NCBI GenBank assembly: GCA_030272155.1
Contig: CP126191.1
Coordinates: forward strand, 3,928,501-3,992,500
DNA: 64,000 nucleotides
DNA from: Tetradesmus obliquus
Lineage: Eukaryota; Chlorophyta; Chlorophyceae; Sphaeropleales; Scenedesmaceae
Direction of reading: 5' to 3'
Part shown: piece after piece, positions 1-11,729 of the stretch
Numbering within the stretch: the first letter of the stretch is position 1
Layout of the letters: every line of letters begins with the position of its first letter
Notes under the pieces: model-generated
What the model was told of the DNA's origin: nothing
Seen by the model: only the letters and a program-made list of their open reading frames with translations
Database searches by the model: none
Position numbers and translations under genes: made by a program

Positions 1-842
1 CTCAGGCACAGCAGCACCCTGCCCTGCCACTGCTGCTGCTGCCTCTGCTGCTGCCGCTGCTGCTGCCAGCAGCTCCTTCTCTTGGGGCTGCGCAGCACTC
101 ACGGCAGCAGCAACAAGCCGCGCGCCGGCACCAGCTATGACAGAGGCCGCGCGGCGGGCCCTGCCCAGCTGCTGCTGCTGCTGCTGCTGCTGTTGCAGTG
201 GCTCCGTTGCTGCTGGAGGCTGTGGAGGTAGTGCGGCGTAGCTGGGCACAGAGCTTGCTGCTGCTGCTGCTGCTGCTGTTGGCTGTGCAGCTGCCCAGCT
301 GGCGTCTGCTCCAGGAGCAAGGAAACCTGTCACTTGCTGCTGCTGCTGCTGCTGCTGCTGGTGGCCAGCAAGGCTGCCCGTGTGGGTCTGGATGAAGCTG
401 TCAGGTGGCAGCTCAGCAGCTGAGCTGGCAGCAGCAGCAGCAGCAGCGCTGCTGACAGCTGCTGCTTGGAAGGGGCTCATCAGGCTGCTGCTGTGCGCGC
501 CAGTGGAGCCTGCATTTGGCAGGAACTGCCGAGCTGGCGGCCTCCTGCTGGCTGGAGTGAGGAAGCCAGACGCACCAGTGTCACCTGCAGCGCCCCCTGC
601 TGCTGCTGCTGCCTCTGCTGCTGGGCCTGCAGCACTAACCGAAGCAGGGCTGCCGCCCGCTGCTGCTGCTGCTGCTGCTGCACCCCAGCCAGGGCTAGTC
701 AAGCAGCTGCCTGGTGCTGCTGCTTTGGTGCTGCTGGCGAGCTGAGCTGGTGTTGCCAGTGCAGCAGCAGGCGTGGCAAGCATGTAGCTGGGTGGCTTGG
801 CTTTTGGGGTCACAAAGAGGACACTGTCACTGGCTGGCATCA

Positions 843-889
<47 letters not shown>

Positions 890-1110
890 GCAAGTGCAGC
901 GGTGTGCCTGATGTTCACTGAGGCTGCTGCAGCATCGAGCATGGAGCTGAACGAAGCAGGCATGCTTGCTGCTGCTGCTGCTGCTGTTGCTGCAGTCGCT
1001 GCTGCCGGCAGCTGCAGTGTGTGTGATGCTGGCGCTTGCTTGGGTGATGGTGGGAAGAGGTGGGTGCCTGGGGTCATCAACTGCTGGTGGCCTGAGGAGA
1101 GAGGAGCAGC

Positions 1111-1149
<39 letters not shown>

Positions 1150-1424
1150 TTGTAACTTGTACTCTGGGTGCGCCACAGGATGATGTGCTGCAATGACACC
1201 AGGTGCTGCTGCTGCTGCTGCTTGTGCCATGTGCCCTGCCTCAAGGCTGTCAGAGGCAGTGTGTGCATGCAGGCCATCAAGCGCATCACGCACACCAGCA
1301 GCAGCAGCATGCTGTGTAGCTGTGCTATGCAGCGGCACAGCTTCATCACCGTCCTGCTGCGCAGCTGCTTCTGGCAGCAGCACTGGGCTGTGTCCCGCAG
1401 GCAGCTGCTGCTGTGGGTGATAGC

Positions 1425-1455
<31 letters not shown>

Positions 1456-1961
1456 ATTGCTGGCATGTTTCATCACTACCTGGCCTGGCCTGCTGCCTGA
1501 GCTGCCCTTCTCACCATCACTGCTGCTGCCGCTGCCTGCTGCCCACACATCAAACAGATCAGGCAGGGGCTGCTGCTGCTGCCGCTGCTGCTGCTGCTGC
1601 TGCTGTTGGGCAGGGTACCAGGCCGGGGCGCCGGTTGCCACAGCAGCAGCAGGTGTCACCATGCGATGCTCCTCCAGCTGCTGCTGCTGCATGCTGCGGA
1701 TCTGTGCTGCAGATGGTGTGGGTGGTCCGTCTGCTGCTGGCGCATACACCTGGTGCGTTGCAATGCCAGCAGGGACAATCCCCGGTGCAGCAGCAGCAGC
1801 AGCGGCAGCATGCACGCTGCTTGCATCGTGCTGTGGCTGCAGGGGTTGCTGAGCTGCTGCTGGCTGTTGGTGCTGCTGCTGCTGCTGCTGCTGCTGGTGT
1901 GGTGGTGGCAGCAGCAGCGTGTCAGGCAGGGCCAAAGGCATGGGTGGTGGCAGCACCCCCA

Positions 1962-2004
<43 letters not shown>

Positions 2005-2488
2005 TGCGGCTGCCACTGCCCCAGCCGCTTGGGGGTTGAAAGCCCGTGGCAAACCAGGGGGCATGCCGTAACTGCCAGCTGCTGCCAGGGCAGCAGCATA
2101 TGCGCTGGCATAGCTGGATGCTGCCTCCATGGGCCAACTGTTTGCGCCTCCTCCACTGATGCTGCCAGGCCCAGACGCCATGTGGCCAGCTGTCATGTGG
2201 CCGGGCCCAGCCATGTGGCCAGCTGTCATGTGGCCAGGCCCAGCCATGTGGCCAGCTGTCATGTGGCCAGCTGACATGTGGCCAGGCCCAGCCATGTGGC
2301 CAGCTGTCATGCGGCCAGCTGACATGTGGCCAGGCCCAGCCATGTGGCCAGCTGTCATGTGGCCAGCTGTCATGTGGCCAGGCCCAGCCATGTGGCCAGC
2401 TGCAAGGGGCCAGGAGGCCAGCCAAGGCATGAATGGCGGCGGCGGCATGTAGGGAAGCGGCGGTGGCGGTGGCATGAACTGCATGGGG

Positions 2489-2521
<33 letters not shown>

Positions 2522-3273
2522 GGCGGCGGCGACAATGGCTGCAGGTGTTGAGGGTAGTTGAAGCCTGCCAGTGGTGCGGCCTCATCAGGAGCTGCTGCTG
2601 CTGCTGCTGGCAGCAGTGATGCGCTTTGTGGGCTGCGGCCAGGGATCATTGCAGCTGCAGCAGCACTTGCTGCTGCCGCTGCTGCCAAGGCATCACTGCT
2701 GCTGTTGGGTGCTGCGGAGCCTGCAGGCACAATGCCAGCTAAGTCTCTGCCAGCCTGCTGGTCCGCGGCTGCAGCACAGGTGGCAGGTGTGCTGCCGCCT
2801 GGAAACGAGCTGGAATGCATGGGCATGGGATTCTGCTGCCATGCGGCCAGCTGCTGCTGCTGCTGCTGCTGCTGTTGCATGATCTCGGGAGCATGCCACG
2901 GGTTGGCGAAACTCTGGTGGTAGTGCTGCTGCTGCTGCTGCACTCCTGGCAACATGCTTCCAGCTGTAGCGTAATGGCTGTTACTGTTGTAACCGCCTGC
3001 TGCTGGGTAAGCCAGGCGGCTGGGGAGCATGGGAGGGCTTATGGCTTCATCATCTGCGGGGGTGCTGTCCATAGCAGCTGCTGCATCAGCAGGCGCAGGC
3101 GGCAGCGCGCCGCCCTGCAGCTGCTGACTATACCCAGCAGCTGCGGCGCTGGGCAAAGCTGCAATCGTGCCTGCACTTGCTGCAAATGAGCCTGGCAGCA
3201 TATGATGAGGCCGGCTGGACTGTGCTGTGGCTGCTGTCCATGCTCTGCCTGCTGCGCCCTGGTTTGCTTGCAT
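1..3273 (-). CDS. Very long Gln/Ala-rich low-complexity protein, N-terminal 1,091 codons (runs off left edge)
   Basis: An uninterrupted reading frame starts at the ATG at 3273 and reads to position 1 with no stop; I checked every codon. An in-frame TGA lies 24 bases upstream of the ATG. A pyrimidine tract ending in AG at about 3309 looks like the acceptor of a 5'UTR intron. The protein is mostly poly-Gln, poly-Ala and poly-Ser, with a proline-rich stretch and a Met/His-rich tandem repeat (GHMTA and GHMAGP units, from 2168-2402). No recognisable folded domain lies inside the window. The composition resembles chlorophycean transcription regulators, whose DNA-binding domain is often C-terminal and here would lie beyond the edge; that is inference. 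It is divergent from the AP2 gene, with 1.76 kb between the two starts. Function unknown. Confidence 0.8.
2168..2402 (-). repeat. Coding minisatellite with GHMTA / GHMAGP units
   Basis: About a dozen imperfect 15-bp and 18-bp units alternate in this stretch. On the minus strand, in the frame of the long Q/A-rich protein, they read as pentads GHMTA (variants GHMSA, GRMTA) and hexads GHMAGP. The other frames give Trp/Pro-rich readings (for example MWPAVMWPG) that are not continuous with the flanking homopolymer tracts. The units vary in number and order, as expected from slippage or unequal exchange. Confidence 0.8.
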
Positions 3274-5032
3274 GGACCCGCAGGCTATTGATGATCACGA
3301 GGCCGATCTAAAAAAGAAGGGAAGGATCGTTGATTCGAGAGACGGATGAAGAACTTTCAGACGCTCAGGCAAATTACGTTCTGCTGTTGCTGCTACTTTG
3401 CTTGCACCGCACTCCTGCTAGCTGTTTCGGCCTGAAGAGCTTGATGAACATTGCCTCATAAGCTCCTTCTCTGCGCCCCTTAAGGTTGCAAACTGCTATG
3501 ACCGCGTGGGCTTTGAGCAATCGTGTCAACCTACGTCATCCCGCAGAATAATTTCTCTGGGTGGTTGCTTGTTGCAATATGGTATTTTGATACGTTTGAT
3601 CGAGATGTCTGCATGGCTAGCGGTGCTCAGCGGCTTCGATGTGAAGTGCGTGTGCACCTTCCCGCCAGTTTCACTCCACCCTGCATTTACGCTGGGCAAC
3701 GACATAGTGTCGCATTGAGGGTTCCATGCAACACCAGTTGAATCTTGCGAAAGTTCTTGTCGAAACAGCAATATCCTCTCAACTACTGTGCAGCATGCTC
3801 CCTCTCCTGTGCAAGTGGTGTTGTGCTCCCCCCCCCCCCCCCTTCCCAGCTGTGGGTGCCTGCTCCGCAGTTGCCGGCAGCCTATCATAGGCATAGTATG
3901 CAATGAGCTTTGGCCCTGGTTGTCGGCCAGCATCCGATTTGCACCGACGTAGCCATTTGCCATGGCACGTGGAGATGCAGGTGGACTGTACACCTGAGAT
4001 GCAAACCAATTGCAGTCACTCAAAGTTTAAAATTGTGACAGCCTGCAATGCGCCAGGCCACACCAAACCCTTTGCATGAGCAGCAAAGACAGGTGCAAGC
4101 TCAGCAAAAGCAAGCTTCTTGCATGGTATCCTTGCACGCTTGCTGGTTGGAGCATGTGTGGTGCTGTAAGCTTGCACAGATCCGCCCGCTGGAGGGAATG
4201 CAGCACTGCTGTGTGCGGTAGAGAGCATGTGCTGGATGCGCACTCATTCTTTTTACGGGTTATTCAGTAAGCTAGTTGGGTCTCTGAGCTTCGCTGGCAG
4301 GACTCTGAGGTGGCGAGGGCATGACAGCTGTGCGAACCACCGCAAGCCTAGCTTGCGAAGCTGGCCGGTGATCAGCAGTACTGCGTATTGCAACTGCAAA
4401 GATGATATTGCATACCAGGGTGTTTCTGGTCAATTTGTGGGGTCATCTGGGCGGGAGTACACATCGAAGCGGACTTAACAAGTCCACGCCCGCCATTCCC
4501 ACATCAAGGTCAATTGAGAGGCTGTCCGTGAAGAACAGTCTCTTAAGTAAACTGTTGTGTTTTTTGAAATCATTGAGCAGTCGGGTTGTGCTACCTTGCT
4601 CTTCACGAAAGTCTACAGCGCGGCCTCCACAGCTTTCCTTCACCAGATACCCACTGCGAGGCCCAGCGCAACTTCTGGGCTGGTGAGATCTTCGCTGCTG
4701 TGATGTATCCGGCAGCCAGTGGCAGGTGTTTGGCGAGCAGCGATGGAACAACCCGTTGCCACAGTCAAAGCATCGTCGCAACCCTGTTTATGTATTTGGT
4801 ATATGTGCATTTACATGCGGCTTACGGACGTGACCTGCTTGTTCTGTCATGCTCGCAGCAAAGCGTGCAAGGGAACTCTCCGCGCCCACCAATCTCTGCG
4901 ATGGTAGAGCCTGCAGCACGCGACACGCCCAGCTGTAACGGATTATAGATCAGCACATATTGCGGCTGGGGGTTGCAACCACCGCCTGACGGCTTGCTGC
5001 TAGCCTGGCGTGGCCCGCCACTGGGACCAGTA
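3274..5032. other. Divergent intergenic region between Q/A-rich gene and AP2 gene
   Basis: This stretch is poor in CAG/CTG repeats compared with its flanks. It probably holds both promoters and 5'UTRs. A run of 15 C lies at 3828-3842. An acceptor-like site for the left gene lies near 3309. Several open frames of 60-165 codons occur on both strands, but none has repeat-free similarity to a family I know, and none joins convincingly to a neighbour. Confidence 0.6.
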
Positions 5033-6381
5033 ATGGCTGCACAGCCCCAGAAGGCTTTGGGGCTTGTGCCAGGCAAACTCATGGCGGGAAGTCTAGTGCT
5101 GCCTGGCAAGCGGCAACCTGCAGCACACACTGGCTGGGCGCATGCGCCTGCAGATGCTGTGGATGCGCTGGCAGCAGCGGGAACTGGCGCACTCCATGCG
5201 CAGCTGCAGCAGCAGGCGCCCCCGGCAGTCAAGCCAGCAGCAGAACAGACCTTAGAATGCCAGGAGGACTTAAACAGGCTGGACGCAGCTGCAGCAGCAG
5301 TAGCATGTGGCCAGGTGTCGCCTCCACAGCCAGCCAGCGGGGTCACTATTCAGCTATCTAGCAAGCGCAGCACTAAGCTGCAGCCAGGTGTCACATGGAC
5401 CGGCACATCACGACCACCTAGCTACAAAGGTTTCCAAACACCAGCAGCAGCAGCAGCAGCAGCAGCAGTGGCGCCGGCAGTATCTGCTGCATCCCTGGGG
5501 CACTTTGCCGCAGCGCCAGCAGCAGCGTATGTGTTCCACGGCAGCAATGCTGCGGCTGGCCGCAGCACGCTGGCGCACGCATACTTTGCGCCGCCTGCTG
5601 CTGCTGCTGCAGCCGCTGCAGGGCCAGCAGCTGGCACAGCTAGCCTGCAAATGCAGCTGCATAAGCTGCGGGCACTGCAGCACGGCACAGTCAGGCTGGC
5701 TGCTGCCACGCCTGGCCCGGCAGGGAGTGCTGCCAGCAGCAGCACTGCGGGCGGCCGCGCATTTGGCACAGCAGCAGAGCAGGACAGCTGTACGGCTGCC
5801 GCATTTGCTGCTGGCTTGCCGATTGCCGCCACAAACACAGCAGCAGCAGCAGCAGCAGCAGTGGATGAGGCAGGCAAGGTGCGTCACCCGGGCGGCCGGG
5901 GGCGCAGGAAGGACGCTGCGTTTGCTGCTGCCTGCCCTATCCCTGAAGATGAGTATGCAGCGTTTGTTGCTGCATGCCCCTGCCCAGCAACAGGGCAGGA
6001 GGAGGATGCCCTGCTGCCTCAGCATGATGAGGATGATAATGATGCGGCTGCAGCAGCAGCACTAGAAGCGCTATCAGCTGCTAGCATTGCAGCGCAGGGG
6101 CAGGATGTGTTTGGTGCAGCAGCAGGCAGTGAGGCACCAATGCTTGCAGCGATGGCAGCAGCAGCAGCGGCAGCAGCATGGCAGGACTCTGACGTGGCAG
6201 CGCTTGGGACGCTGCGTGACCAGCACAGCAGCAGCAGCAGCTGCTTGCAGGCAAAGCTGCAGCAGCTGCTGCAGCAGCAGGGTCCGATGGGACAGCGTGC
6301 ATTCAAGTCAGAGCCTGGTAGCAGCGCCCACGCAAGCGATGAGGAGGTTGTGCGGGGTGCTGGTTACACCACACATCACCG

Positions 6382-6414
<33 letters not shown>

Positions 6415-6533
6415 TGGCCGCAGTGATGATGCTTGGCTGCTTGAGGAGGAGGCAGCTGCGCAGCTGCTGATGCTGCACGAGGCTGCCTGCCAGGCTGACT
6501 CAGACGAAGAGCAGGACGCACAGCCGCAGCGGC

Positions 6534-6570
<37 letters not shown>

Positions 6571-8055
6571 GAAGAGGGCTGGCTCCTCTGGGCTGAAGCG
6601 GCGCTCCTCCTCATCATCCCGCAAGGTGCCGGTGTGGAAGAGCTTCATGGATCGGTACCCGGCACCTGCTGCGCCAGCACTGGATGATGCAGCTGCAGCA
6701 GCAGCAGCGCCCGTCAGCAGCCTGCCTCGCGTCAGCAGCAGCAGGCGCAGCAGCAGCTGCCCAAGATGGGAGGATGATGTGGACGATGCGATGGGTGGCG
6801 CTCTCGATGATGGTCAGGCAGCAGCAGCAGCAGCAGTGGCAGCAGCAGCAGCCATGCTTGAGCCAGTAATAGCAGCAGCAGCAGCGGCAGCGGCAACAAG
6901 GCGAGGAGTTGGTGCAAAGGCAAGCAGGCGGGTTGCAGCCGAAGAAGCACCTGCAGCACCGTCAGCTAGCCGGGAATCTACTCCTGATGATGATGACAGT
7001 GCAGATGATGATGATGACAGTGCAGACGATGCAGCAGCAGCAGCAGCAGCTGTGGATGTGGAGCTGCCTGCCCGCCGGCGTGCACGCAAGCCGCAGCGGC
7101 AGCAGCAGGACCTAGCAGATGAGCAGCAGCAGCAGCAGCAGCAGGACGACAATGCATTGCCGGGTGAAGGAGAGCAGCGACGCAGCAAGAGGGTACGGCG
7201 CAGCAGCTTGCCGGCCATCTATGTGCGGTACGATGTAGCGGGCAATGCAGCGCCCGCAGATGCAGCAGCAGCAGCAGCAGCAGCAGCTGATGCGGCTGCC
7301 GGTGACTGCCAGCGCAGCTGCTCTTCTTCAACAGAAGAGGGCTCTGCGGTGGCGTCAGACCGAGGAGCAGCAGCAGCAGCAGATGATGATGATGATGATG
7401 TGGAGCGTGATGCAATGCAGCAGGACCAGCCTGCTAAGCGTGGGCGCAAGCGGCAGCACGCTGCAGGTGCAGGTGCAGCACAGCACAACGAGCATGCTGC
7501 ACAGCTGCAGCAACTCAACCAACACGCAGATGCTGCTAGCAGGGATCAGCAGCAGCAGCAGCAGCAGCAGGGTGTGCTTGATGCGAAGCAGACTGCTGGT
7601 TACATGTGGCAGCTTGCGCAGCAGCAGCTGCTGCAGCTGCAGGCGGCGCTAGGCGGCGATGCAGCAGCTGCCACAGCAGCAATGCAGGCGGCCATCACAG
7701 CAGCAGAGGAGGCTGGCGTGCATTACGTCTACTACTGGCCTACGAATGCTGCTGCTGCTGGAGCCGTATTTGAAGCTGAGGATGCTGATGCTGCTGATGA
7801 TGATAAGGCAGTTAAGAGGCCCAGGCGGCGCTTTAGCCAGACCAGCAGGCTTGCAACAGAGGCTGTTGCTGCTGCGCGTGCTTGCCGCATTCCTATGGCT
7901 GTAGCAGTGCAGGCGAAGCTGGAGCATGCGCTGAGCTTGCTGCCGGAGAGTGATGGCAAGGCGGGCGGTGCGGCCAGGCTGCGCAGGAGCGCGGTGCGGG
8001 CGGCAGTCAAAGCGACTGCGGCAGCTGCTGCTGACACTGCTGATGATGCGGATCC

Positions 8056-8103
<48 letters not shown>

Positions 8104-8431
8104 TGAGCCGGGTGATGCTGCTGCGGCAGCTGTGGCAGTAGCGGCAGCAGCTGCCGAAGCAGAAGCAGCAGCAGCAGCAGCAGTGAAGAGTGAGGATGCA
8201 GATGACACTGCTGCTGCTGCTGCTGCTGCTGTTGCCCAGGATGCAGCCCAAGGCGGTGAGCAGGCTGAGATGCTGCAGCTTGGCAGCAGCCATGCAGGGG
8301 CTGCTGATGCTGATGGTGTTGCAGCAGCAGCCGCTAAGCAGCAGGGCAATGCGCATGGTGGCCCAGAGGCACTGGCCCAGCCAGGGGACATGCACAGCAC
8401 CAGAGGCAGTGGTAACAGCCCAGCCAGCTCT

Positions 8432-8474
<43 letters not shown>

Positions 8475-9629
8475 TAGTTGATGGTAGTGGTGGTGCTGCT
8501 GCTCAGGAGCAGCAGCAGCAACAGCAAGAAGAGCTGCAGCAAGAGTCAGTGCAGGCAAGCAAGCAGTACATAGCTCAGACTGCCACCCTGGCTGCTGTCC
8601 CAACAGCAGCACCAGCAGCAACAGGAGATGTGACGGCTAGCCCAGCAGCACCGCAGATTGCGGAGGCAGCAAGTGCTGCTGCTGCCACTGCTGACCATCG
8701 CAGCGTGCTGGACAATGTTCACCACCTGCATCAGGATGCTGCTGCTGCCAGTGCAGCTGCCAGTGGTGCTGCTGCTGCTGGTGCTGCTGCGGCTGCTGCT
8801 GCTGCTGCTGACAATGACAGTCCTTGCGAGGCCGAGGAACATGAAGCAGCAGCACCAGCAGCAGCAGCAGCAGCATCAGGTGGCCCCCGGGGGCGCCGCC
8901 CCAAGCGGAGTGGCGGCCGGCCCAAGGGCTCAGGCAATAGACACCAGATGGCTCCCCGCAGCGTGGACAAGGCTGGCCGGCCCGGCTTTGCGCTGCGCAG
9001 CGCGCGCTACACGGGCGTGTACCAGAGCAAGCGCGCACATGACGGCTGGCGCACGCAGTTCAGCTACAGCAACAAGGTGGGCGTGGGGCAGCTGTGCTTG
9101 TGTTGCGCTGAGTGCCGTTGTGGTTGTGTGTGTTGCTAGTAGCGCCACAGGTGCTGAAACTTGTACAGCACATGTGCAGCATGCGTGCGTGCAGCCATCC
9201 TGCCAAGTGTGTTCTGAGCTGCCTCAGACTTGCACAGGTAGCCCCTCAAGAGGCAGGGTGCTATTGGATTGAGCAAGATGTGTGTGACCGCACTCTGCTC
9301 CTCCCCAGCTGTCACTGCATGCTCTCTGCCATCTATTAGACTCCTTCATCATCAGCAGCCGTCTCACACTCTGCTGTCGCTGCTGCTGCTGCAATCCACC
9401 TGCCTGCATGCCCCAGGTGCTGAACCTGGGCACGTATGAGACAGAAGATGATGCCGCGCGCGCCTGGAACGCAGCCGCACTCTACTTCAGGGGCGAGGGC
9501 ACATGGCTCAACCCAGTGGTGCCACAGCTGCCTGACGACTACATGCCAGGCTGCCTGGGCAGTGCTGTGCCGGCACCTACTGCTGCGATGGCAGATAACA
9601 TGCCGCGCAGAGGGGGTGGCAGGCGGTAG
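5033..9629 (+). CDS. Giant disordered AP2-domain transcription factor (1,418 aa)
   Basis: Exons are 5033-9076 and 9417-9629; the intron is phase 0 (AAG/GTGGGC donor, CCCCAG acceptor). The start is the first ATG after an in-frame TAG at 4946. About 1,280 residues are poly-Ala, poly-Gln, Ser-rich and acidic tracts broken by basic clusters such as KRGRKR. A Gly/Arg/Lys-rich AT-hook-like stretch (RGRRPKR, GGRPKGSG) lies at about 1284-1302. A single AP2/ERF domain at about 1325-1382 starts with RYTGVYQSKR, carries WRTQF, and after the intron continues LGTYETEDDAARAWNAAALYF, ending near GTWLN. The intron splits the domain between its strands and its helix. It is presumably a nuclear DNA-binding regulator; its targets are unknown. 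The family call is firm because the two exons rebuild the domain exactly. Confidence 0.9.
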
Positions 9630-10926
9630 CAGGGAGAGGGTGTGTGTGGAGTTTGCAGTGTGCCACACACAGCCAGTTGCTGATGAGGGTGAGGTGCCCT
9701 ACGGCTTAGGCGGTGCAACGCAGCGCCTGCTGCATTGGCTGCCAGCTTCATGTTACCAATTGTTTTACAACTAGTTTGTGTTGTCATCATCGTCATACTG
9801 CAAGTGTGTGGCACCTGGCATGCTGTGGCTTACGCAGCACTGCCTGCGGCTGTTTCTGCGCTGGCTGGCTTATGCTTGGCCTGCGCAGCATTGCTGGCAG
9901 CAGGCGGCCTGTGCTGCTGTTGCGTTGGGTTGTGAAGTGGGAGCGTCACATGGCATCCGTTTTGCACTGAGCGTGTTGCACTCAGCATTTGATGCAGCAA
10001 GCTGTGACTTGCCGATCAGTGGCAATAGCTGGTGATGGGTGTGCTTGCTATGGCGCTGATATCAGCACGCACGCATGCTGTGCAGTGCATCATGATGCAT
10101 CAAATGACAGTGTGCGCCTGCTGACGTGCTGTCAGTGTTGCCGGTGCCCTTTTTTGTCACCAGCCCCTCGGTGCGCTGTTGGTTCACACTGTGCGCACTG
10201 TGGGTTATCCTTGTGCAGCGCACAAGACAAAATCCTGCCTGGCCGGCAACACACTCGTGATCATGTTACAAATGTAACAAGTTGCAGCTTGAGCGACAGA
10301 ATCAATGGGTACTACGACATGGGCACTGCACACATGCTTGACTGTAATGTCAGCTGACAGCATCAAGGTTTGGTGTGGCATGTCATGTGACAGCTCTGCA
10401 ACACACCTACTCTAGCATATTTAACGCTCGTATAACTACACAGCAATGCCCCAAGGTGATCTACACACCATTCACTGGCAGCTGCCTGAAGATGCATGTG
10501 GCTGGCAACGCGTCAACACAAGAATTTGCAGTACTGCAGGGTTTCCAAACACAGCAAACTCCCTGTTAACAGCAGTGAGTATTGAGTTCGGACAAGAGCC
10601 AAGTGCAAGTGGGCATGGCTGGTGCCCTGCAAGCAGCAGCTGCTGCAGCAGGGAGAGGCGATATCCATCAAGTGAACAGTTCCAGAAACCAGTCAAGATC
10701 AGCCAGGCATGTGCCAGCCTGGCACCAACAGGCTGCAGCAGCAGGGTATCAAGTAAAGCGGTCACTGCTCATATGACCATTGCACAGTGCTGCGCACTGT
10801 TGAGCACAACGCGCCAACATTGAATGCTGCGCTCCACTGGCTGAAGCATTGCACAGCAGTTTGCCTCATGAGCAGCACAAAGCCTTGTGGGCTTCAAGCC
10901 AGTACCTAGGCTTGCGTTGTTGCCGC
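9630..10926. other. Convergent intergenic region (3'UTRs of AP2 and cyclophilin genes)
   Basis: No supported gene lies here. The tails of two convergent genes meet in this stretch, and only short, unconvincing open frames occur. Confidence 0.6.
10265..10278. terminator. Candidate bidirectional poly(A) signal: inverted TGTAA
   Basis: An inverted repeat GTTACA-AA-TGTAAC gives a TGTAA on both strands. TGTAA is the usual chlorophyte polyadenylation signal. The site lies between two convergent genes, 636 bases after the AP2 stop and about 650 after the cyclophilin stop. The sequence is seen; its use as a signal is inference. Confidence 0.35.
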
Positions 10927-11514
10927 TCACATCTGCTCTAGGTTAGGCACGTGCGTTCCTTTACGTATCTGCGCGCAGTCTGTGATGACTGCGCCTGCCG
11001 CTGCTGTGGCTGTGTTGTCTGGCTGGCCCACTGCCAGAGCATTGATGGCATCAATCACCTGCAGCAAGCAGCAATAACCACCAACTTGCACACCAGCTTC
11101 ACAAAACACCTAACTCCGCATGCAACCACCAGCAGCGACACACAGCATGCATGTACCTAGCCAGCTGTCGATCTGTGAATCACGGCATCCAGTCCTGCTC
11201 CGTGCATGCAGCAAATGGCAGCCACAAGCACTTGCAGCGGCTGGGCCGAACACCGCGGCACTCTGCTGCACTGCCCAGCGCATGACTCAACACTCAGCAT
11301 GTCACGCTCCAGCACAATTATTGGTAAACACAAGGCATCATAACACGTTATAACGAGGCCACCCACCCCTGCGCCTGCCGCCTCACCTCAAAGCCATCCA
11401 CGGCCTCCCCAAAGATGGTGTAGTGTGCGTCCAGGTGTGGTGCTGCCTCCACCATGATGCTGAAGTGGCTGGTGTTGGTGTCAGGCCCAGTGTTGGCCAT
11501 GGACAGCAGACCCT

Positions 11515-11567
<53 letters not shown>

Positions 11568-11696
11568 TGGCTGCGTCAGCCTGCGGCCTGCACCGGGGTA
11601 GCTTGCAGGCGCTGCCTTGACTGCACGACAACTTGCGCGTGAATCACAGCACAGCAGGATGAGACCAAATAAAGCCCCAGCTCGCGCAAGCACCTC

Positions 11697-11729
<33 letters not shown>

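Noticed and set aside
2168-2402. CRISPR-like array of spaced repeats
   Set aside because: There are no constant repeats with unique spacers. The units are contiguous 15/18-bp coding repeats.
135-2619. Many plus-strand and alternative-frame open frames over CTG tracts, including poly-Leu and poly-Cys readings
   Set aside because: They are shadows of the single minus-strand frame, which alone is open across the non-repeat segments and through the minisatellite.
3526-4023. 165-codon minus-strand frame upstream of the Q/A-rich gene
   Set aside because: It might be a 5' exon, but I could find no donor that joins it in phase to the acceptor near 3309.
4443-4781. 112-codon minus-strand open frame in the intergenic region
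   Set aside because: It has no family similarity I recognise, no splice or start context, and lies in a promoter region.
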